Source: FEN-1139 sp964396375 (GTDB taxonomy: Bacteria > Myxococcota_A > Polyangia > Polyangiales > Polyangiaceae). Taken from it: a stretch of 64,000 nucleotides of DNA. The notes beneath the pieces were generated by a model that saw only the letters and a program-made list of their open reading frames with translations, had not been told where the DNA came from and made no database searches. Made by a program: the position numbers and the translations under genes. Where the stretch lies: contig CAYNEY010000007.1 of NCBI GenBank assembly GCA_964396375.1, positions 62,001 to 126,000 on the forward strand, given 5' to 3'. Below are positions 60,863 to 64,000 of this stretch, piece after piece. Each line of letters opens with the position of its first letter. Within the stretch, counting starts at the first letter, position 1.

Positions 60863-62836
60863 TTACCACCACATGCCGGCTTCGAGGGAGATCACGTTCA
60901 CGTCGGGGCGCAGATACGCACCGGTGACCGGCGAGCCTCGGAGCAGCTTGCCCTGGTTCTCCGAGTTCGCGCCCCAACCATCCGGCGTCACTGCCGAGGG
61001 CGGCGGCTGCACGCAGTCGATCTCGGCTTCACTCGCCCCGTAGACCCAGGTCGACGGCGGAGCGCCGGCAGCGGCAGGAACGCTCGGGATAAACGATTCA
61101 CCGTCGTTACGGCTGGCCTGGATGTCCGCAGGGGTGGTGTAGGGATTGCCCTCGCACTCACGCTGGGCGTACATGTAACGCGAGTACTGCAGGGTGATCT
61201 GCTCGTGGGTCACGAGCTGGGAGCGGAACACCAGCCGCGGCGACAGGATCATGAAGTTCTGCTTGGTGCGCCGCGAGTTCGGGGCCAGGTAATCGAACCG
61301 GGTGCCGAGGGCCAAGACCGGGAACATGTCGAAGAGGAAGTCGGTGCCGAACTTCATCTTGGTGATGCCGTCGTTGAACTCGTCGTCGGAACCGACCTTG
61401 TGCCACATGCCGTACAGCTTCATGGTGAGATCCATGCCATCACCGATGGTCTGCCCCATCATGTCGCTCAGCTTGTGCTCGTACTGACCCGCCACTGTAA
61501 ACACATTGCCGTTGCCGTTGCTGCAGGTTGCCCCTGGGAGGCCCCAGCGGCACTGGTCGCTGTCGAGGTAGTTGCTGGTGACGCCCATGTTGAACTCACC
61601 ACCGCCGAAGGAGTGGATCACCTCCACGGCCGGGGCAACGGTGACCGCATCCTTCAGGGTGATGTAAGAGGCGCCAAGGTAGAGGTAGCCGAAGAGATCG
61701 GGGCGGTCGATCTTCACCTCACCGCCGAAGATCATCATCTTGCCGTCGGGCTGCGACTCCGACTGGTAGCCGAGCATGCGGTTGTTCGACTGCACCCAGG
61801 TGGGCTGCGGCCCCATGAAGCGCGCCTCTTCCGAGGCCCAGCTGTGGAGGAAGTGGGCCCCGAACATGATCGACTGGTCGTAGGTCAGATCCAAGTGGGC
61901 GTGGTGCAGCATGGTGAAGCGCGCCGAGTTGTAAATCGACGGATCTGGGCGCTTGGTGCCGATACCGTGCTCGATACCCCAGGTCATGGGCTGGTCTTCC
62001 GCGTCGATCTCGAGGCGGATGGTCTCGCCCATGGCGTGGGTGCGGCCGAACACGTAGGTGTCGTATTCACCTGCGTCCCAACGCCCCGCCGAACCGTAGC
62101 GGTTCCAGAAGCTGCCGCCCTTCACCTTGAGGCGGATGTTCTCCCAGGGCATGTCAGGCGTGATCTCGATCCACCCCTGCCCGATCCCGAACTGGGTGCC
62201 GTCGAGGGCGGTGGACGAGTCGGTGAAATTGAAGCCCTGGACCGCCAACACGCCCTTCGCCCAGTTGTTGCCGTAGCTGAAGAACATCTCCGCCCAATCC
62301 CGTCGGGAATGGTTGGTGTGTTGCCATGAGAGGTACTGGTCGTCGGGCACGAGCGGGGTATGAAAGGTGGTGCCACTCTGGGTACTAGGCTTCTTCTGAC
62401 CGTTGACCAGCGTGTCCCGGGTACCCATGCCGATGCGCATCGGCGCGCGGAAGTAACCGCTGTAGCCGAACTTCCACTGCTGAGTGTCGTCCGAGATCGG
62501 CCCACCGTAGCTGCCCACGCCGCGCTCACCCTCCGCTTCAGCTTCAGCTTCAGCCTCCCCGCCTGCGTCAGCGTCGGCTGCCACGGCGGCGCCTCCGCCA
62601 CCGAGGGACAGGCTGGCGCTGGCGTCAGCCGTGGCCGGGGCGGGCGCTGGGGCGGGTGCCGGAGCGGGTGCCGGAGCCGGAGCGGCGGCCGGATCCGTGG
62701 GTGCTGCGGGCGCAGCGGCAGGAGCCGCTCCGGACGTGTCGTCGAGCTGCACGTTTTCGGCTTGCACGCCCTGTGCGAGGGCCGGCAACGCCGCCATGAA
62801 ACTGAGGAGGAAGAGCGGAGGGGTCAATCTGCGCAT
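60863..62836 (-). CDS. Large outer-membrane beta-barrel protein (porin-like), family unknown
   Basis: About 657 residues: signal peptide (PLFLLSFMAALPALAQG), a low-complexity spacer of Ala-Pro and Ala-Glu pairs (about 40-100), then some 540 residues of alternating strands rich in Gly and aromatic residues (FGYSGYFRAPMRIGMG, LSWQHTNHSRRDWAEMFFSYGN, LGASYITLKDAVTVAPAVEV, LALGTRFDYLA, ISLEAGMWW), ending in Trp as barrel proteins do. No plug or TonB box recognised. Start ATG 62836 (MRRLTPP) has AGGG at good spacing; ATG 62842 is also possible. Next to the cellulase genes it may admit cello-oligosaccharides, but that is only a guess. Confidence 0.82.
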   Translation of the reverse strand: MRRLTPPLFLLSFMAALPALAQGVQAENVQLDDTSGAAPAAAPAAPTDPAAAPAPAPAPAPAPAPAPATADASASLSLGGGGAAVAADADAGGEAEAEAEAEGERGVGSYGGPISDDTQQWKFGYSGYFRAPMRIGMGTRDTLVNGQKKPSTQSGTTFHTPLVPDDQYLSWQHTNHSRRDWAEMFFSYGNNWAKGVLAVQGFNFTDSSTALDGTQFGIGQGWIEITPDMPWENIRLKVKGGSFWNRYGSAGRWDAGEYDTYVFGRTHAMGETIRLEIDAEDQPMTWGIEHGIGTKRPDPSIYNSARFTMLHHAHLDLTYDQSIMFGAHFLHSWASEEARFMGPQPTWVQSNNRMLGYQSESQPDGKMMIFGGEVKIDRPDLFGYLYLGASYITLKDAVTVAPAVEVIHSFGGGEFNMGVTSNYLDSDQCRWGLPGATCSNGNGNVFTVAGQYEHKLSDMMGQTIGDGMDLTMKLYGMWHKVGSDDEFNDGITKMKFGTDFLFDMFPVLALGTRFDYLAPNSRRTKQNFMILSPRLVFRSQLVTHEQITLQYSRYMYAQRECEGNPYTTPADIQASRNDGESFIPSVPAAAGAPPSTWVYGASEAEIDCVQPPPSAVTPDGWGANSENQGKLLRGSPVTGAYLRPDVNVISLEAGMWW

Positions 62837-63215
62837 CGGCATTTCCCTGGTTGAGCTGAGAGTCGGTTGAAAAGCAGTCGCCAGCACCATTAGAGGTTCC
62901 AGCTCGGTTGGTCAATACCAAGCTAGTTGCCGGAGGCAAAGTCTTTCAGAGAAAGAAAGCTCCACAATCCGCCAGAATCTGCCGCTTCTCTCCCGACACT
63001 ACAGGATTTCACCGTCAATCCATACGCAAATCCCCACGACAGGTACGCCGGTGACCCCACGAGGAGCGAGTCGCGCAATCTCGTGAATCGGCGCCTTCGG
63101 CCAATCATCCGAGCAGAGCTGTCCAACGACAGCCAAGCGGAGGTGGAGGATGCGGGTAGAAGACGGAAGGAGGCTCGGATTATGAAACACTCTGCCCCGC
63201 GGCTTTGGAGCCATC
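62837..63215. other. Intergenic region between divergent genes, no gene supported
   Basis: About 380 bases that should contain the promoters of the outer-membrane protein (minus) and the SRPBCC protein (plus). Open frames are short and show no domain; no repeat or hairpin stands out. Confidence 0.5.
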
Positions 63216-63686
63216 ATGAGCTTTAGTATGTTCGGTGAGCGCCTCGAGCTCCGCTCGGAGGTGGAGATCGCACGGGACCCGGAGACGGTCTTTGCCGTCC
63301 TCGTGGATCTACCGCGTTATCACGAATGGAACCCCTACTTGGTAGCGGCCAAGGGGGTGGTCCAGATGCGCGCCAAGCTCAAACTCGTCGCGAGCTTTGC
63401 CCGCGGTGAAGAGGAGAGCTGGACACGCCGAGTGGTGCGCCTCGAACCGCCGCGCCGGCTCGCCTGGGCGGGTTCGAGCGGTCCCTTGGGGCTGCTGTCG
63501 AGTGAACAGTTCTTCGAGCTTTCGGAGACTAGCCCAGGTCACACCCGCCTCCGCACGGGAGAAAACGTACGCGGCCTTCTGGTCCGACCGAGCCCTGGGC
63601 GCATGCTCGCTTTTTCGCGTGCGATGGCGAGCATGAACCAGGCGCTGAAACACAGGCTCGAGAGCGCGGCGTTCGAACCAGGCTGA
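63216..63686 (+). CDS. SRPBCC (polyketide cyclase/START-like) domain protein
   Basis: 156 residues with the START-like pattern: SEVEIARDPETVFAVLVDLPRYHEWNPYLVAAKG at the start, the middle strands ESWTRRVVRLEPPRRLAWAGSSG, and the long closing helix AFSRAMASMNQALKHRLESA. These domains bind hydrophobic small molecules; the ligand is not deducible. No signal peptide. Start ATG 63216; an internal ATG five codons later is possible. Convergent with the partial gene at the window end. Confidence 0.88.
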   Translation: MSFSMFGERLELRSEVEIARDPETVFAVLVDLPRYHEWNPYLVAAKGVVQMRAKLKLVASFARGEEESWTRRVVRLEPPRRLAWAGSSGPLGLLSSEQFFELSETSPGHTRLRTGENVRGLLVRPSPGRMLAFSRAMASMNQALKHRLESAAFEPG

Positions 63687-63710
63687 CAGCGCTGCCCAAG
63701 CCGCAGAGGC

Positions 63711-64000
63711 TCAGAACGCTGGCGGCTTACGCTTCTGGATCTTGATCAGGCTGTCCACAATGATCTTCGAGTTATCGTCGCGAAGGCACGGGTGACAATC
63801 GTCGGTCTTCTTGTCGCCGCAACCCGTCTTCTTGGTGAGCGCGACCACCTGCTTGACCAACCGCCGATCGCCGACCTCGATGGCCTTTTCCAGCAGTTTT
63901 TTCCGGGCTTCGCAGTCCGCAGCCTCTTTCATGTCGAAGACCAAGGCAAGCGCCGGAGAGGCCTTCTTTCGGACCTCTTGGGTCGACAGGAGCTGGGTCG
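63711..64000 (-). CDS. C-terminal part of a protein of unknown family (5' end outside window)
   Basis: The frame is open from the window edge (TQLLSTQEVRKKASPALALVFD) to the stop at 63711, 95 visible codons. The segment CEARKKLLEKAIEVGDRRLVKQVVALTKKTGCGDKKTDDCHPCLR looks like a helical repeat with two short Cys pairs, and the end is KIIVDSLIKIQKRKPPAF. It resembles the end of HEAT-like repeat proteins of myxobacteria. Function cannot be given from this fragment. Confidence 0.65.
   Translation of the reverse strand, partial: TQLLSTQEVRKKASPALALVFDMKEAADCEARKKLLEKAIEVGDRRLVKQVVALTKKTGCGDKKTDDCHPCLRDDNSKIIVDSLIKIQKRKPPAF

Noticed and set aside
1..64000. tRNA, rRNA or riboswitch genes
   Set aside because: No TPsiC-type GTTCGA context with a matching acceptor stem or other RNA signature was found in the intergenic regions by eye; a tRNAscan/Rfam search would be decisive.

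Overview
The window is GC-rich DNA from a Gram-negative bacterium, most likely a cellulose-degrading myxobacterium (Myxococcota, probably Polyangiales-like). This is inferred from the gene content: FHA-domain regulators, a eukaryote-like Ser/Thr kinase, a roadblock protein, a PEGA-domain protein, many lipoproteins with Gly/Thr-rich linkers, BamA, and long plant-type PPi-phosphofructokinase. No rRNA, tRNA, CRISPR array or intact transposase was seen.

Left part (1-30.3 kb), mostly housekeeping. The end of nrdR is followed by ribD and def, then a FHA/CpaF-like protein with a degenerate P-loop, a MerR-TPR regulator, a nitrilase-family amidase and an FHA-sigma54 activator. Next comes a topoisomerase block (parC, parE, bamA, gyrA, with nth overlapping gyrA), then aroQ, a roadblock protein, envelope/regulatory proteins of the MshEN and PEGA types, a Ser/Thr kinase, a STAS-like/HATPase protein, a lipoprotein and a PPi-PFK.

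Middle part (30.6-36 kb). A lipoprotein with an unnamed beta-rich domain is followed by an atypical small secreted protein next to IS-like terminal repeats. Then comes metY with an XRE-cupin regulator, preceded by a perfect 14-bp palindrome, and a Cys-rich lipoprotein.

Right part (36-63 kb), nearly all on the minus strand, looks like one cellulose sensing and utilisation region. Two paralogous soluble proteins start with the same LacI/GalR-type sugar-binding domain but no DNA-binding domain. One ends in a histidine kinase and is coupled to three diguanylate cyclases (REC-GGDEF, REC-GGDEF, cNMP-binding-GGDEF). The other ends in a SpoIIE/RsbU-type PP2C phosphatase and is coupled by ATGA overlaps to a STAS protein and an RsbW-like ATPase. 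Between them lie a second phosphofructokinase and a second copy of the unnamed-domain lipoprotein. Next follow a GH94 cellobiose phosphorylase, a CBM4/9-GH9 cellulase lipoprotein, a GH48 cellulase lipoprotein, a small carbohydrate-binding-like lipoprotein, a second GH9 lipoprotein and an outer-membrane barrel protein. The inferred logic: surface-tethered GH48 and GH9 enzymes release cellobiose, GH94 phosphorolyses it, and the two phosphofructokinases feed glycolysis. The LacI-type sensors would report an intracellular sugar to c-di-GMP and to a partner-switching sigma-factor pathway. No sugar transporter is visible.

Two genes have extra tandem copies of their own 3' end downstream of the stop codon (26.4 kb and 36.1 kb). 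In the second case the copies stay in frame.
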